Made by a program: the position numbers and the translations under genes. From NCBI GenBank assembly GCA_021741195.1, contig JAIOYL010000011.1, positions 1-36,969 on the forward strand: 36,969 bases of DNA, read 5' to 3'. The stretch's first letter is position 1; each line of letters opens with the position of its first letter. This stretch comes from Sneathiella sp. GTDB lineage: Bacteria > Pseudomonadota > Alphaproteobacteria > Sneathiellales > Sneathiellaceae. This document shows positions 1 to 9,070 of this stretch, piece after piece. A model generated the notes under the pieces. It had not been told where the DNA came from. It saw only the letters and a list, made by a program, of their open reading frames with translations, and ran no database searches.

Positions 1-543
1 GGGGACTATAGCTGGGGCGTCGCCGCTACGCCCTATTCAGGGCTTGAGGAAATTCCAATTCAAGCGCGATTGCTGGGCGACGACCTGGTAGACTTTGAAA
101 TGGTTGATGCCTTTTTATTCCTGAGCGCGGCGGAATGGACAGGCCCGAGGCAGCAGTTGTTGGTACAGTCGCTTGCACGGCATCCGCGGCCGCTGATCGT
201 CGGTAATCCGGATCTTGTTGCGCCCCGGGAATATGGCCTGTCGCTGGAGCCCGGATTTTTTGCTCATGATATTGCCGACAAGACCGGCATCACCCCAGCT
301 TTCTATGGGAAACCATTTGCCGAGGTGTTCGAACGGGCACTTTGCGCGGCCGGTCTTGACGATTTTCCAAAATCCCGGATCGCCATGGTTGGGGATACCC
401 TGCACACGGATATTCTCGGTGGCGCTGCCGCCGGGCTCAAAACCGTGTTGGTCACGGATCATGGCCTTCTAAAAGGGCAGAATGTCCCAGACCTGATCCG
501 GCTTTCTGGGATCGTCCCTGATTTTATTGCGCGAACGACCTAG
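1..543 (+). CDS. HAD-superfamily (class IIA-like) phosphatase, C-terminal part
   Basis: The gene enters from the left edge: the frame is open from base 1, so the true start lies outside the window, and 180 residues are visible. Near the C-terminus a GKPF segment carries the motif-III lysine of HAD hydrolases. It is followed by MVGDTLHTDILGG, the motif-IV GDxxxxD pair that holds Mg2+, and by AAGLKTVLV. The spacing and the GNPDLVAP segment fit the class IIA (NagD-like, TIGR01459-type) sugar-phosphate or nucleotide phosphatases. The nucleophile DxD motif would lie upstream and is not visible. The substrate cannot be told. The stop codon interlocks with that of the convergent hdeD-like gene within a CTAG at 540-543. 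Confidence 0.85.
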   Translation, partial: GDYSWGVAATPYSGLEEIPIQARLLGDDLVDFEMVDAFLFLSAAEWTGPRQQLLVQSLARHPRPLIVGNPDLVAPREYGLSLEPGFFAHDIADKTGITPAFYGKPFAEVFERALCAAGLDDFPKSRIAMVGDTLHTDILGGAAAGLKTVLVTDHGLLKGQNVPDLIRLSGIVPDFIARTT

Positions 544-1124
544 TCCGGCGATCCGGAGCGGGCGGCAAGTGCCGTAAATACCAGCGCCATACCGGCAAAG
601 AGCATATTGATGCCGACCAGCAGGCCGATAGCCCATGATGCGGTGTCGGGCCATCCTTTCCAGATCAGATAGGCGAGGACCAGATCGACGACACCGCTGA
701 ACAGCGTCCAGCCCCAGGTTTTTAAATGTGTCCGGAACTGCAGGGCGAGGAGGATGGAGGCAATGCCCTGTATGATAAAGAAGGCAACCAGAACCATCGT
801 TAGCGTCAGGACGCCCTGTGCCGGTTGCAGAATCAGCAAAAGACCCAGGATCACGGCCAGAATGGCCGCGAGCACGGACCATAAGGTTCCGGGGAGGCTG
901 CGGGTCCGAAATATGGTCAGCCCGCGCACAATCCCGCCGACCAGAAACAGCCAGCCGACAAATATGTCAACAACCAGAGTGGCGACTTGCGGAACTACAA
1001 TGGCGAGTGCGCCGAGAACGCCCATAACAACCCCCTGAAAGAGAAAAAGCTTCCAGTGCGTCGCAAGCTCCGCGGCCATCAGCCGCCGAAGTTCATCCAG
1101 TTGCGGAGGAATATTGTCACTCAT
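540..1124 (-). CDS. hdeD: HdeD/DUF308-family membrane protein
   Basis: The 194-residue protein has about six hydrophobic segments arranged as three repeated hairpins, starting near residue 30 and ending with a polar tail. This is the pattern of the HdeD/DUF308 family. E. coli HdeD contributes to acid resistance at high cell density; the molecular activity of the family is unknown. The start is ATG at 1124 with a GGAGA ribosome binding site seven bases upstream. It lies 97 bases downstream of the copper ATPase gene on the same strand and has a possible promoter of its own in that gap. A stress role is inferred from the family only. Confidence 0.85.
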   Translation of the reverse strand: MSDNIPPQLDELRRLMAAELATHWKLFLFQGVVMGVLGALAIVVPQVATLVVDIFVGWLFLVGGIVRGLTIFRTRSLPGTLWSVLAAILAVILGLLLILQPAQGVLTLTMVLVAFFIIQGIASILLALQFRTHLKTWGWTLFSGVVDLVLAYLIWKGWPDTASWAIGLLVGINMLFAGMALVFTALAARSGSPD

Positions 1125-1163
1125 GTCGATTTCTCCAGGGCGTTTTATTTATAACGTGCCTGA

Positions 1164-1191
1164 ACTATAAAATTTAAAGAAGGAAAATCAA
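1164..1191 (-). promoter_or_regulatory. Possible sigma70 promoter of the hdeD-like gene
   Basis: On the minus strand TTGATT (1186-1191) and TATAGT (1164-1169) are separated by 16 bases, about 40 bases upstream of the ATG at 1124. The surroundings are AT-rich. This is a match to consensus only, and the copper ATPase transcript could also read through. Confidence 0.4.
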
Positions 1192-1221
1192 AGTGTTAAA
1201 TCCGGGAGCCCAGTGTATTCA

Positions 1222-3531
1222 TTACAGCTTAACGGCGCGGAGGCGCAGTGCGTTTGAGATAACCGAGACCGACGACAAACTCATTGCCGCGGCAGCAATC
1301 ATTGGCGACAGCAGGGTGCCGGTGAAAGGAAACAGTATTCCGGCCGCAATTGGTATTCCGGCGCCGTTATAGGCAAAGGCGAAAAACAGGTTCTGCTTGA
1401 TATTGCGAAGGGTGGCACGGGCCAGTTTCCGGGCGCGGACAATGCCGTTCAAATCGCCTTTGACAAGCGTGATCCCGGCGCTTTCCATGGCGACATCCGC
1501 GCCGGTACCCATAGCTATGCCGACGTCGGCGGCGGCGAGGGCAGGAGCGTCATTGACACCGTCACCGGCCATCGCCGTCAGATAGCCGTCTTTTCGAAGC
1601 TCATCAATCAGCGCTTTCTTGTCGGCGGGCAGGACATCTGCGCGAACTTCATCGATCCCCAGCTTTGCAGCAACGGCTTTGGCGGTGCGTTCGTTATCGC
1701 CCGTCGCCATGATAACCTTGATATTGAGTTTATGCAGTGCCTCGATCGCTTCCTTGGTTGTTTCCTTGATGGGGTCGGCGACCGCAACGAGGCCGCTGAC
1801 GCAGCCGTCCAGCGCGACATACATCGCGGTTTTCCCCTCTCTTTGCAAATCTGCCGCCTGTTTTTCAAGCGCAGAAACATCGAGCGAAAGATGGTCCATC
1901 ATCGCCCGATTGCCAAGCGCCACCGATTTTCCCGAGACGCGCCCTTCAACGCCCTTGCCGGTCACAGCGTTGAAATCGACTGCGTCCGGGATATCAATAT
2001 TACGATCTTTAGCGCCACTGACAATCGCTTCGGCGAGAGGATGCTCGGAGCCCTTTTCGAGCGCGGCCGCTACTATCAGCAGGTCGTTTTCGTTAACATC
2101 ACCAACTGTTATCACATCGGTCAGTTTGGGGCGTCCTTCCGTCAGCGTACCGGTTTTGTCGACCACCAGCACATCAACCGATGCAAAACGCTCAAGTGCT
2201 TCGGCGTCGCGGATCAGGACGCCGGCCATGGCGCCACGACCTGTCGCCGTCATGATAGACATCGGCGTCGCAAGACCGAGTGCGCAGGGGCAGGCAATGA
2301 TTAGTACAGATACTGCCGCGACAATCGCATGGACCATGGCCGGGGAGGGACCAAAGAAGGCCCAGATAAAGAAGGCGATTATGGCAACCAGTACAACAGT
2401 CGGTACAAACCATGCGGCGACCCTATCCGCAAGGCCCTGGATGGGCGCGCGGGACCGTTGCGCGGAGGCAACCATTTCGACAATTTTGGACAGTAAGGTA
2501 TCGGCGCCAACCCGCTCGGCCTTCATGATCAGCGTCCCGGTGCCGTTCAATGTGCCGCCTGTGAGGGCGTCGCCTTCCGTCTTCTCGATCGGTACGGGCT
2601 CTCCGCTGATCATGCTTTCATCAACAGACGAGTGACCATCGAGAACGGAACCGTCGACGGGAATGCTTTCACCGGGCCGGACGCGGAGTTTGTCGCCTTC
2701 CAGAATATTCTCAAGCGGGACGTCATGCTCGGTTCCATCCGGATTTATCCGTCTGGCATTTTTAGGCGCAAGGTCAAGTAGCGCCTTGATCGCGGAGCCG
2801 GTCCGTTCCCGCGCTTTCAACTCCAGCACCTGACCCAGAAAGACCAGCGCGATAATCACGGCAGCGGCCTCGAAATAGACCGGCACGATCCCCGCATCCG
2901 TCCTGAAGGATGGTGGGAAGCTTTCCGGGATGAGGGTCGCGATGACACTGAATCCATACGCGGCCGCGACGCCCAACATGATTAGCGTCCACATATTAGG
3001 GCTTCTATTTAATATTGACGCCCAGCCACGTTTGAAAAACGGGATCGCCGCCCAAAGCACAACAGGGCTGGCCAGGGCAAACTCTATCCAGGTCGAGAGC
3101 TTCGCGCCGATCCAAGTGTCGACCGGGAGCCCGGCCATGCTGCTCATGGTGAGGATAAGCAAAGGTATGGAAAGGGCGGTGCTGACCCAGAAGCGCCGTG
3201 TGAAATCAATCAGCTCCGGATTAGGTTCATCCTTACCGGTTGGAACACCCATCGGCTCCAAAGCCATGCCGCAAATCGGACAGTCACCGGGCCCATCGCG
3301 GACAATTTCCGGATGCATCGGACATGTATATTGGGCCGCCTTGGGGGCGGCCTTCTGCTTCTTCTTATGGCCACCGCTGAGATAAAAATGGGGGTCCCTC
3401 TCAAAGGCATCATGGCATTTCTGGGAGCAAAAATGATAGGTTGCGCTCCCATGTTGCAGGGAAGGTTTGCCCTTTCCAAGGGTCACGGTCATGCCGCATA
3501 CCGGATCGGTTGCTGTTTCACTTTCAGACAT
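1222..3531 (-). CDS. copA: Copper-translocating P1B-type ATPase with YHS and heavy-metal-binding N-terminus
   Basis: This 769-residue inner-membrane ATPase should export Cu+ from the cytoplasm. The N-terminus holds a YHS/TRASH-like domain (residues 1-50, C12, C35, C39) and then a YTCPMHPE...CPICGM heavy-metal-binding domain (residues 68-93, C70, C84, C87). There is no classical HMA GMTCxxC domain. The core has the CPC translocation motif (414-416), the phosphorylation motif DKTGT (D458) and GDGVNDAP. The last two membrane helices carry YN and MSLSS, the signature of Cu+-specific P1B-1 pumps. ATG at 3531 is used, although its nearest purine-rich stretch, AGGAAAG, is rather far away. Upstream lies a fragment of an RND metal-efflux permease, so this may be what is left of a larger metal-resistance locus. 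Confidence 0.93.
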   Translation of the reverse strand: MSESETATDPVCGMTVTLGKGKPSLQHGSATYHFCSQKCHDAFERDPHFYLSGGHKKKQKAAPKAAQYTCPMHPEIVRDGPGDCPICGMALEPMGVPTGKDEPNPELIDFTRRFWVSTALSIPLLILTMSSMAGLPVDTWIGAKLSTWIEFALASPVVLWAAIPFFKRGWASILNRSPNMWTLIMLGVAAAYGFSVIATLIPESFPPSFRTDAGIVPVYFEAAAVIIALVFLGQVLELKARERTGSAIKALLDLAPKNARRINPDGTEHDVPLENILEGDKLRVRPGESIPVDGSVLDGHSSVDESMISGEPVPIEKTEGDALTGGTLNGTGTLIMKAERVGADTLLSKIVEMVASAQRSRAPIQGLADRVAAWFVPTVVLVAIIAFFIWAFFGPSPAMVHAIVAAVSVLIIACPCALGLATPMSIMTATGRGAMAGVLIRDAEALERFASVDVLVVDKTGTLTEGRPKLTDVITVGDVNENDLLIVAAALEKGSEHPLAEAIVSGAKDRNIDIPDAVDFNAVTGKGVEGRVSGKSVALGNRAMMDHLSLDVSALEKQAADLQREGKTAMYVALDGCVSGLVAVADPIKETTKEAIEALHKLNIKVIMATGDNERTAKAVAAKLGIDEVRADVLPADKKALIDELRKDGYLTAMAGDGVNDAPALAAADVGIAMGTGADVAMESAGITLVKGDLNGIVRARKLARATLRNIKQNLFFAFAYNGAGIPIAAGILFPFTGTLLSPMIAAAAMSLSSVSVISNALRLRAVKL

Positions 3532-3548
3532 CGTCGAAGAATTCTTTC

Positions 3549-3710
3549 CTATCGTTGGGCAACTGGGTTCCGTCCGGGCTTTTTAGGAGGCCACGGAAAG
3601 GACATATATAACATGGGAATCCGCAGCATATCAAACGTTGCGGCTGCCAGCATTCCTGAAAATGTGGGAACAACCAACGCTGCCATCGCTTCTGCACCTT
3701 GACCTTTCAC
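3549..3710 (-). pseudogene. C-terminal remnant of a CusA-like RND metal-efflux permease
   Basis: In the gap between the CobW-type gene and the copper ATPase the minus strand stays open for 53 codons (GTG at 3710, TAG at 3549-3551). The reading begins KGQGAEAMAALVVPTFSGML and ends in a basic tail. This follows the last membrane helix of heavy-metal RND permeases: CusA has GAGSEVMSRIAAPMIGGM, then IIPAAY and a basic tail, and here I see IPMLY and PPKKPGR. The rest of a roughly 1,040-residue permease is missing. The open frame upstream to 3746 does not resemble an RND protein, which puts a deletion junction near 3711. It could instead be a small membrane protein, but the motif match argues for a relict. 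Confidence 0.7.
3605..3634 (-). promoter_or_regulatory. Possible promoter of the copper ATPase gene
   Basis: On the minus strand TTGATA (3629-3634) and TATATA (3605-3610) are 18 bases apart, inside the RND relict and about 70 bases upstream of the ATPase start. No clear CueR-type dyad overlaps the spacer, so copper control cannot be claimed from the sequence. Confidence 0.3.
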
Positions 3711-3741
3711 AATTAACTGGCCACGGGGCGTGCCGCCGGTG

Positions 3742-4677
3742 TTATTTCAGGTTCGAAAAAGCCTTATCAAGAAATTGGCTTAGGTTTGTATTTTGCATTC
3801 CAATGGCGACGAATTCGGATGTATCCGCCGGATTAAAGGCGCGGCTGACGGGGCCGATGTCGACATGGGAGCCAACCTTGTGAACCGTCCAGACGCCAGG
3901 CTTGTCGGTTCTGCAGAAAATGCCCTTCAATCGTAGAACGGATGGCGGAAGAGAGCGAAGCATATTGCGTAACATCTCCGCATCAATTTTCTCCTCCGTG
4001 CGATAAGACCAACGGTCAAATTGCATTTCATGGGAAAGATGTGCAGCATCGATCATTGGCAGTTCATCAGGTGTTATCTTGGGACCGAAGAAAATCTCGC
4101 TCGCGAGCGCGCCATTTGCGATGGCGACGAGCGGTGCGGTTGCGTTAATCTCTCGAACCTTTGCTTCAACTTCCGCCCGCTGCCTTTCACTTGCCCGATC
4201 GATCTTGTTGACCAGCAGGAGATGTGCTGCCGAAATCTGCGCTTTAATAACGTCACTAACGCGAGGGTCTGACTGCATTTCTTCGAAATTCAGGGCGTCG
4301 ATCACTGTCACAATGCCATTCAAGGTGAGGTCAGGTTCGGCCTTTGCGAAATTGGCAATCCGTTTCGGCTCGGCAACGCCGCTGGCCTCAATCAGGAGTT
4401 GATCCGGCGGCGGAGTGAAGTCCAGGGCCGTCGAAAAAGCCTTATAGAGATCACCGCCCATCGAGCAACAGGCGCAGCCGTTGGCGAGCGTAATCACGTC
4501 GCCATTTTCAGCCTCGATCAGGTCCTGATCAATGGGCAGTTCCCCGAAATCATTGACCAATACCATAATTTTCTGGCCGGCTGAATGACGGAGCAGGTGA
4601 TTGACCAAAGTAGTTTTCCCCGCCCCGAGAAAGCCGGAGAGGACTGTCATTGGCAGCGGCTTGTCGCGCTGGTTCAT
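3742..4677 (-). CDS. CobW/COG0523-family GTPase, putative metallochaperone
   Basis: A cytoplasmic GTPase of 311 residues. Visible motifs are the Walker A GFLGAGKTT (15-23), the metal-binding GCACC (67-71, the GCxCC motif of the family), SGVAEP (99-104) and the guanine-specificity motif NKID (157-160). A shortened CobW C-terminal domain covers about residues 225-305. Family members (ZNG1, YeiR, CobW, nitrile hydratase activators) use GTP hydrolysis to pass Zn, Co or Fe to client enzymes. The ATG (4675-4677) overlaps the stop codon of the upstream amidohydrolase in an ATGA, so translation is coupled. The amidohydrolase, a metal-dependent family, is the obvious client candidate. That link is inference. 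There is no long His-rich loop; H213 and H216 are the only His pair near the linker. Confidence 0.88.
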   Translation of the reverse strand: MNQRDKPLPMTVLSGFLGAGKTTLVNHLLRHSAGQKIMVLVNDFGELPIDQDLIEAENGDVITLANGCACCSMGGDLYKAFSTALDFTPPPDQLLIEASGVAEPKRIANFAKAEPDLTLNGIVTVIDALNFEEMQSDPRVSDVIKAQISAAHLLLVNKIDRASERQRAEVEAKVREINATAPLVAIANGALASEIFFGPKITPDELPMIDAAHLSHEMQFDRWSYRTEEKIDAEMLRNMLRSLPPSVLRLKGIFCRTDKPGVWTVHKVGSHVDIGPVSRAFNPADTSEFVAIGMQNTNLSQFLDKAFSNLK

Positions 4678-6305
4678 CTGATCTCGTGCTTATCGCCGGC
4701 GAGCACTGTCCCCCAGATGCCGACATTTTTCAGATTTTCCGCTCCGATTGTTTCCGGATCATCGTCAAGGATCGCAAAGTCAGCCCATTTCCCGACTTCG
4801 ATCGAGCCGACCTCATGATCCATCTGCAACGTCGCCGCCGCCCCGAGTGTAATCGCCTGTAACGCCTCGGCGACAGAAATTTTCTCATACTCGCCAAGAA
4901 CCCGGCCACTTTCCGTGAGCCGGTTGACGGCGCACCAGGCAGTGAAAAGCGGGGCCATAGGAGTTACCGGGGCGTCGGAGTGAATAGTGAAGGGAACATC
5001 ATAATCGATCGCCGACTGGCAGGCATCCATGCGAAGCGCGCGATCCGGACCGATGGTCAGCTCATAATGTTTGTCGCCAAAATAAAAGATATGATTTGAG
5101 AAAAGATTGGCGGCGACACCAAGCTTCTTCATTTTTCGAAATTGAGCGCGATCTGCCATCTGGCAATGTTGCAGCACATGCAGGATGTCAGGGCGGTTGT
5201 TCTTTGTCTTGGCAATTTCAAGTGCCTCCAACGCCGCCTCGATCGCTTCGTCGCCGTTAGTATGAATATGCATCTGGATGCCGGCATCATGCAATATACT
5301 TACAAGGGTATTGAGCTGTTCCGGTACAATATTCCAGATACCATTCGGCGCACCATTATAATGGTGCGGCCAGCGTATCCGCGCTGTAAATCCCTGAATG
5401 GAGCCGTCTGTGACGATCTTGACACTGCCAAGGCGGAGTTTGTCTGTGCTCTTGGGTTTAAGCTCAAGGGCGCGGGTGCGTGTCTCATCGGCGGGCTGTG
5501 CAAGACCATTGAGTAAGGAAAGAAGACGAATGGGATAGTCCGCAGCGGCGGTAATATCCTGCATTTCGTCAACATCTTCATCCGGCAGATCGTTGATAAG
5601 GTCCGCGGCAGTAGTGACACCGACCCGGTTACAGACCTTGCCAAAAGCTACAATGCTCGCGCGGGTGCGGCCCAGCTCGCGCAGATTGATGCCGAGCCGC
5701 CGCATGATCGGGAACATTGCCGCCATTTCCTGCAATTCGCCATTGGGCGTACCGTCGGCGCCGAGAGCGATCCCGTCGACGCCCATATCCGCAACATAAT
5801 TTGCAAGGCTGAGAGCTGTCGAATTGACGGTCATAAGATGGAAATTGGAATGCACGACAGCGATCGGACGGCTCTTGCTGACGGCATCAAGGTCATTCCT
5901 GTCAAGCCGCCGGTCCATCAGGAAAATTGGATCAAACCCCCAGGCGACCAGCGGTTCGTCCGGGCCAAGTTTCGTCTCTGCTTCTTTTAGCCGGGCATGG
6001 ACATTTTCAAGTGTTTTAACTCCCGGCCAGGACTTTCCGTCCGGATCAACGCGATCCTGATATCCGACATAGCTGTATTTCCAGATACCACCCGCCATCA
6101 GATGACAATGACCTTCGATAAGGCCCGGCATAATAATCTTATCGGCGAAGGTTTCATCCAGGGTATAATCACCCCAGCGGGCAATTTCCTCTAGTGTGCC
6201 AGTGGCAAATACTTTGCCATCCCGGACCGCGACATGACTAACATGAGGCCGGGCAGGGTTCATGGTGATAATTTTTTTTGCGCTGAATACAGTTGTTGCC
6301 GACAA
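4674..6305 (-). CDS. YtcJ-like metal-dependent amidohydrolase
   Basis: A 543-residue amidohydrolase-superfamily enzyme, close to the usual YtcJ length. It has a composite beta-sandwich at both ends and a TIM barrel with EGHCHL (H66, H68), VKIVTDGS (K296, possible bridging lysine), MHIHTNGD (H346, H348), LQHCQ (H380) and HSDAP (D444). These are the metal and catalytic positions of the superfamily. No signal peptide is seen, so it should act in the cytoplasm. Relatives hydrolyse N-substituted amides, formamides or cyclic amides; the substrate here is unknown. I use the TTG at 6305 because AGAGGGGG lies just upstream and the next ATG (codon 15) would cut the first beta strand. It is divergent from a LysR gene, followed by an importer, and coupled to a CobW-type GTPase. 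Confidence 0.9.
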   Translation of the reverse strand: MSATTVFSAKKIITMNPARPHVSHVAVRDGKVFATGTLEEIARWGDYTLDETFADKIIMPGLIEGHCHLMAGGIWKYSYVGYQDRVDPDGKSWPGVKTLENVHARLKEAETKLGPDEPLVAWGFDPIFLMDRRLDRNDLDAVSKSRPIAVVHSNFHLMTVNSTALSLANYVADMGVDGIALGADGTPNGELQEMAAMFPIMRRLGINLRELGRTRASIVAFGKVCNRVGVTTAADLINDLPDEDVDEMQDITAAADYPIRLLSLLNGLAQPADETRTRALELKPKSTDKLRLGSVKIVTDGSIQGFTARIRWPHHYNGAPNGIWNIVPEQLNTLVSILHDAGIQMHIHTNGDEAIEAALEALEIAKTKNNRPDILHVLQHCQMADRAQFRKMKKLGVAANLFSNHIFYFGDKHYELTIGPDRALRMDACQSAIDYDVPFTIHSDAPVTPMAPLFTAWCAVNRLTESGRVLGEYEKISVAEALQAITLGAAATLQMDHEVGSIEVGKWADFAILDDDPETIGAENLKNVGIWGTVLAGDKHEIR

Positions 6306-6372
6306 AATGTGGCCCCCTCTTTTCGAATTTTGTTGGACAGAGTTTAGGAGGCGCTTTAACCTCTGAAAAATA

Positions 6373-6393
6373 GTTTATTCTGCGGTTATTAAC
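6373..6393. promoter_or_regulatory. Candidate LysR binding site in the divergent promoter region
   Basis: Between the divergent amidohydrolase and LysR genes an AT-rich dyad has arms GTTTAT (6373-6378) and ATTAAC (6388-6393), matching 5 of 6 across a 9-base spacer, and includes a T-N11-A element. It lies 20-40 bases upstream of the LysR start, a normal place for autoregulation and divergent control. The assignment is by position and symmetry only. Confidence 0.4.
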
Positions 6394-6412
6394 ATAAAAA
6401 GCAGAGGAATTT

Positions 6413-7384
6413 ATGCGATACACCTTGAAGCAACTAACCTACATTGATGTCGCCGCGCGGCACAAATCCATCACCGGTGCGGCGAAAGCACTAAACATAT
6501 CTCCTTCGTCCATATCTTCCGCAATCGACGCCATTGAAATACAAACAAGAAAGAAATTATTCACACGGCATCCGTCCAAGGGAATTTCTGCGACCCAGTA
6601 TGGCCATGGCTTCCTGTCCAATGCCCGTCAGTTGCTGAAAGCCCATGTAACCTTTGAAGAGGCAGTGGACGAGCAGGCGAAAGCAATCAACGGAGCAATC
6701 CGTATGGGATGTTTTACGCCCGCAGCGCCAATCATCCTGCCGCTCATCACTAAGTCTGTTGCAGATAATTATCCGGGGATTTCCATCCATCTGACGGAGG
6801 GGGACGTCAGGCGTAATATGCAGCGTGTGGTGGATAGCAAGATAGACCTCGCTATCGGGGTTGGCGCCAATCTTGATCCCTGTGTCTCCTTTGTACCCCT
6901 GTTCGTCGCGCCTCCTCATATTGTTCTGCCGCATGATCACCCGCTCGCCAATCGCAGTTTGCTGTCGCTCAAGGATGTCTATGATGAGCCAATGGTGCTG
7001 CTCGATCTAGATGAAACACGTGAATATATGTTCGGTCTTTTCAATAGCGAAAATCTCACGCCAAAAGTCGCTTTTTCTTCACAGACGGGGGAAATGGTCA
7101 GGAATATGGTTGCTGCTGGTCTCGGTTATTCAGTTTTCAATCTCCGGCCGTTGCAAAAGCAGCAATATACTGTTGGGGATATTGTTCGTATCCCCTTGAC
7201 CCCGGGTTATATGAGCGTTGAATACGGCATATTGCATCGGAATGATGCCCATTTAAGTAAAGTCGATCAGGTAGTTATCGATACATGCCTCAGGCTTCGT
7301 GACAGCGGGGCCTTCAACAGGGCCGTTTTGCCAGAGGGGATGGCCGACATTAATCAACAACAAAATGTATTAATAACAGCATAA
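6413..7384 (+). CDS. LysR-family transcriptional regulator
   Basis: A 323-residue protein with an N-terminal winged helix-turn-helix (about residues 1-60; a TGAAKALNISPSSISSAI-type recognition helix region). A periplasmic-binding-protein-like effector domain covers about residues 90-300. ATG at 6413 is preceded by GAGGAA at good spacing. It is transcribed away from the amidohydrolase-CobW pair and toward the ABC importer genes, starting 81 bases before the first of them. The usual logic of such arrangements is that the regulator senses the imported compound or its hydrolysis product and controls both sides. The effector is unknown. The C-terminal 20 residues are polar and probably disordered. 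Confidence 0.93.
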   Translation: MRYTLKQLTYIDVAARHKSITGAAKALNISPSSISSAIDAIEIQTRKKLFTRHPSKGISATQYGHGFLSNARQLLKAHVTFEEAVDEQAKAINGAIRMGCFTPAAPIILPLITKSVADNYPGISIHLTEGDVRRNMQRVVDSKIDLAIGVGANLDPCVSFVPLFVAPPHIVLPHDHPLANRSLLSLKDVYDEPMVLLDLDETREYMFGLFNSENLTPKVAFSSQTGEMVRNMVAAGLGYSVFNLRPLQKQQYTVGDIVRIPLTPGYMSVEYGILHRNDAHLSKVDQVVIDTCLRLRDSGAFNRAVLPEGMADINQQQNVLITA

Positions 7385-7422
7385 AAATATATTTTACGAA
7401 TGATATTGGCTGAACTAGCCTG

Positions 7423-7448
7423 AAAATTGAGGGAAACCCAAAATTTTT
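7423..7448 (+). terminator. AT-rich hairpin between the LysR gene and the importer genes
   Basis: Arms AAAATT (7423-7428) and AATTTT (7442-7447) enclose GGG/CCC (7431-7433, 7437-7439) around an AAA loop, with a 2x2 internal loop, and end in a T run. It may end LysR transcripts, attenuate the importer operon, or be chance. The importer's ribosome binding site (AGGAGA) follows directly. Confidence 0.3.
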
Positions 7449-7465
7449 AGGTCACAGGAGACACC

Positions 7466-9046
7466 ATGAGAACAATTGGATTTATGGCGATAGCGGCAGC
7501 CATGTTGCTGATGGCCGGCACCAGTGCCGTTACACGGGCGGACGAGCCAAAAAATGGCGGCACCCTCGTCATCGGAACAACACAGAAAGCGCGGCATCTG
7601 AACCCTGCAGTACAATCCGGTATCGCAACAGCGGTTCCAGGAACGCAGATATTTGCAACCCCTCTCCGTTTCGATGCAAACTGGGTGCCGCATCCGTATC
7701 TTGCCGAAAGCTGGTCGGTTTCGGATGACGGGAAGAGCATTACGCTGAAATTACGCGCAAATGCGAGGTTCCATGATGGCGTGCCAATCACCTCTGAAGA
7801 CGTGGCTTTTTCTCTGCAGACGGTGAAGGACAATCATCCCTTCAAATCGATGTTTGCACCAGTGACAAGTGTTGTTACACCGGATCCACTGACGGCCGTG
7901 ATCAATTTTGATAAACCTCATCCCGCCGCATTCCTGGCAATGTCGAGCGCGCTTCTGCCAATTATTCCCAAGCATATCTATGGCGATGGACAGGATATCA
8001 AAACCCATCCAGCCAATAGTGCGCCGGTCGGTTCGGGCCCCTTTAAATTTGTTGAATACAAGCCGGGCGAGTACATTATTCTCGAAAAAAATCCCGATTA
8101 TTTTATCAAAGACCGGCCCTATCTCGACAAGATAATCATCAAGAATTACAAGGATCCGACCAGTCTTGCACTTGCTATGGATAAGGGAGAGATCAACATG
8201 TATCCCTTCCTCGCGCCGACGAAAGATATTGCCCGCCTCAAAAAGAACGACAAAATTATTGTCACCGACAAAGGGTATGAGGCGGTCGGTCCAATAAACT
8301 GGCTGGCGTTCAATACTGAGAACCAATATTTGAAGGACAAGCGGGTACGGCAGGCAATAGCCTATGCCATGGACCGCGACTTCATCATCAAAGCCTTGCT
8401 CGGCGGGGAATCAAAAGCCGCAACGGGTCCAGTTGCACCGGGTAGCCCATTCTATGCACCGAATGTCCAGAAATATGATGTCAATCTCGACAAGGCCAAT
8501 GCCCTGCTGGATGAGGCCGGTTTCCCTAAAGGTGACGGGGACATGCGTTTCAAACTGACTATCGACTATATTCCGGGTTCGGCCGAACTGCAAAAAGGTG
8601 TTGCCGAATATCTTAAATCACAACTCAAGAAGGTCGGCATCGACGTTGAACTTCGGGCCTCGCCAGATTTTCCGACCTGGGCGAAACGGGTTGGTGGTCA
8701 CGATTTCGATATGACCATGGATATCGTTTTTAACTGGGGTGATCCTGTAATCGGGGTTCATCGCACCTATCTTTGCGACAATATCAAAAAGGGTGTTATC
8801 TGGTCGAACACACAAAGCTATTGCAACAAGGAAGTTGATGCATTGCTCAATGAAGCCGGATCGGAGCTGGATCAGGCGAAACGTATCGCGCTTTATAACA
8901 AGGCACAGGAAATCATTGTTGAGGATGCCCCGATTGCCTTTATCAATGTTCTTCCCTACCATACGGCCTATAGTAAAACGATTGGAAATCCGCCTTTGAC
9001 CATATGGGGGACAATGGCGCCGCTGGATGAGGTTTATATTAAGTAA
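7466..9046 (+). CDS. ABC importer substrate-binding protein, family 5 (dipeptide/nickel type)
   Basis: The 526-residue precursor begins with a signal peptide (MRTIGF, hydrophobic core, cleavage near TRA-DEP at about residue 25), so the protein is periplasmic. It follows the SBP_bac_5 pattern: an early GGTLVIGT strand, LAESWSVSDDGKSITLKLR, FHDGVPITSEDVAFSL, VGSGPFKFVEYKPGEYIILEKN and VRQAIAYAMDRDFII. Family members bind peptides, nickel chelates, opines, glutathione or aminated sugars, and the sequence alone does not tell which. ATG at 7466 has AGGAGA six bases upstream. It heads a five-gene operon (receptor, two permeases, two ATPases) and follows a LysR gene. The substrate probably feeds the divergent amidohydrolase (inference). 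Confidence 0.93.
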   Translation: MRTIGFMAIAAAMLLMAGTSAVTRADEPKNGGTLVIGTTQKARHLNPAVQSGIATAVPGTQIFATPLRFDANWVPHPYLAESWSVSDDGKSITLKLRANARFHDGVPITSEDVAFSLQTVKDNHPFKSMFAPVTSVVTPDPLTAVINFDKPHPAAFLAMSSALLPIIPKHIYGDGQDIKTHPANSAPVGSGPFKFVEYKPGEYIILEKNPDYFIKDRPYLDKIIIKNYKDPTSLALAMDKGEINMYPFLAPTKDIARLKKNDKIIVTDKGYEAVGPINWLAFNTENQYLKDKRVRQAIAYAMDRDFIIKALLGGESKAATGPVAPGSPFYAPNVQKYDVNLDKANALLDEAGFPKGDGDMRFKLTIDYIPGSAELQKGVAEYLKSQLKKVGIDVELRASPDFPTWAKRVGGHDFDMTMDIVFNWGDPVIGVHRTYLCDNIKKGVIWSNTQSYCNKEVDALLNEAGSELDQAKRIALYNKAQEIIVEDAPIAFINVLPYHTAYSKTIGNPPLTIWGTMAPLDEVYIK

Positions 9047-9070
9047 TATGCTTCAGCACCTGTCCTTTTT

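Noticed and set aside
1619-2635. A 338-codon open frame on the plus strand
   Set aside because: It is antisense to the copper ATPase, has no recognisable domain and has the serine/alanine/threonine-rich composition of a complementary-strand reading.
3698-3722. A CCTTGACCTTTC element resembling half of a CueR/MerR-type copper operator
   Set aside because: The matching GGAAGG half is missing and the element points away from the ATPase gene.
7384-7395. A perfect 12-base palindrome AAAATATATTTT right after the LysR stop
   Set aside because: In AT-only sequence such palindromes are common by chance and no further signal surrounds it.
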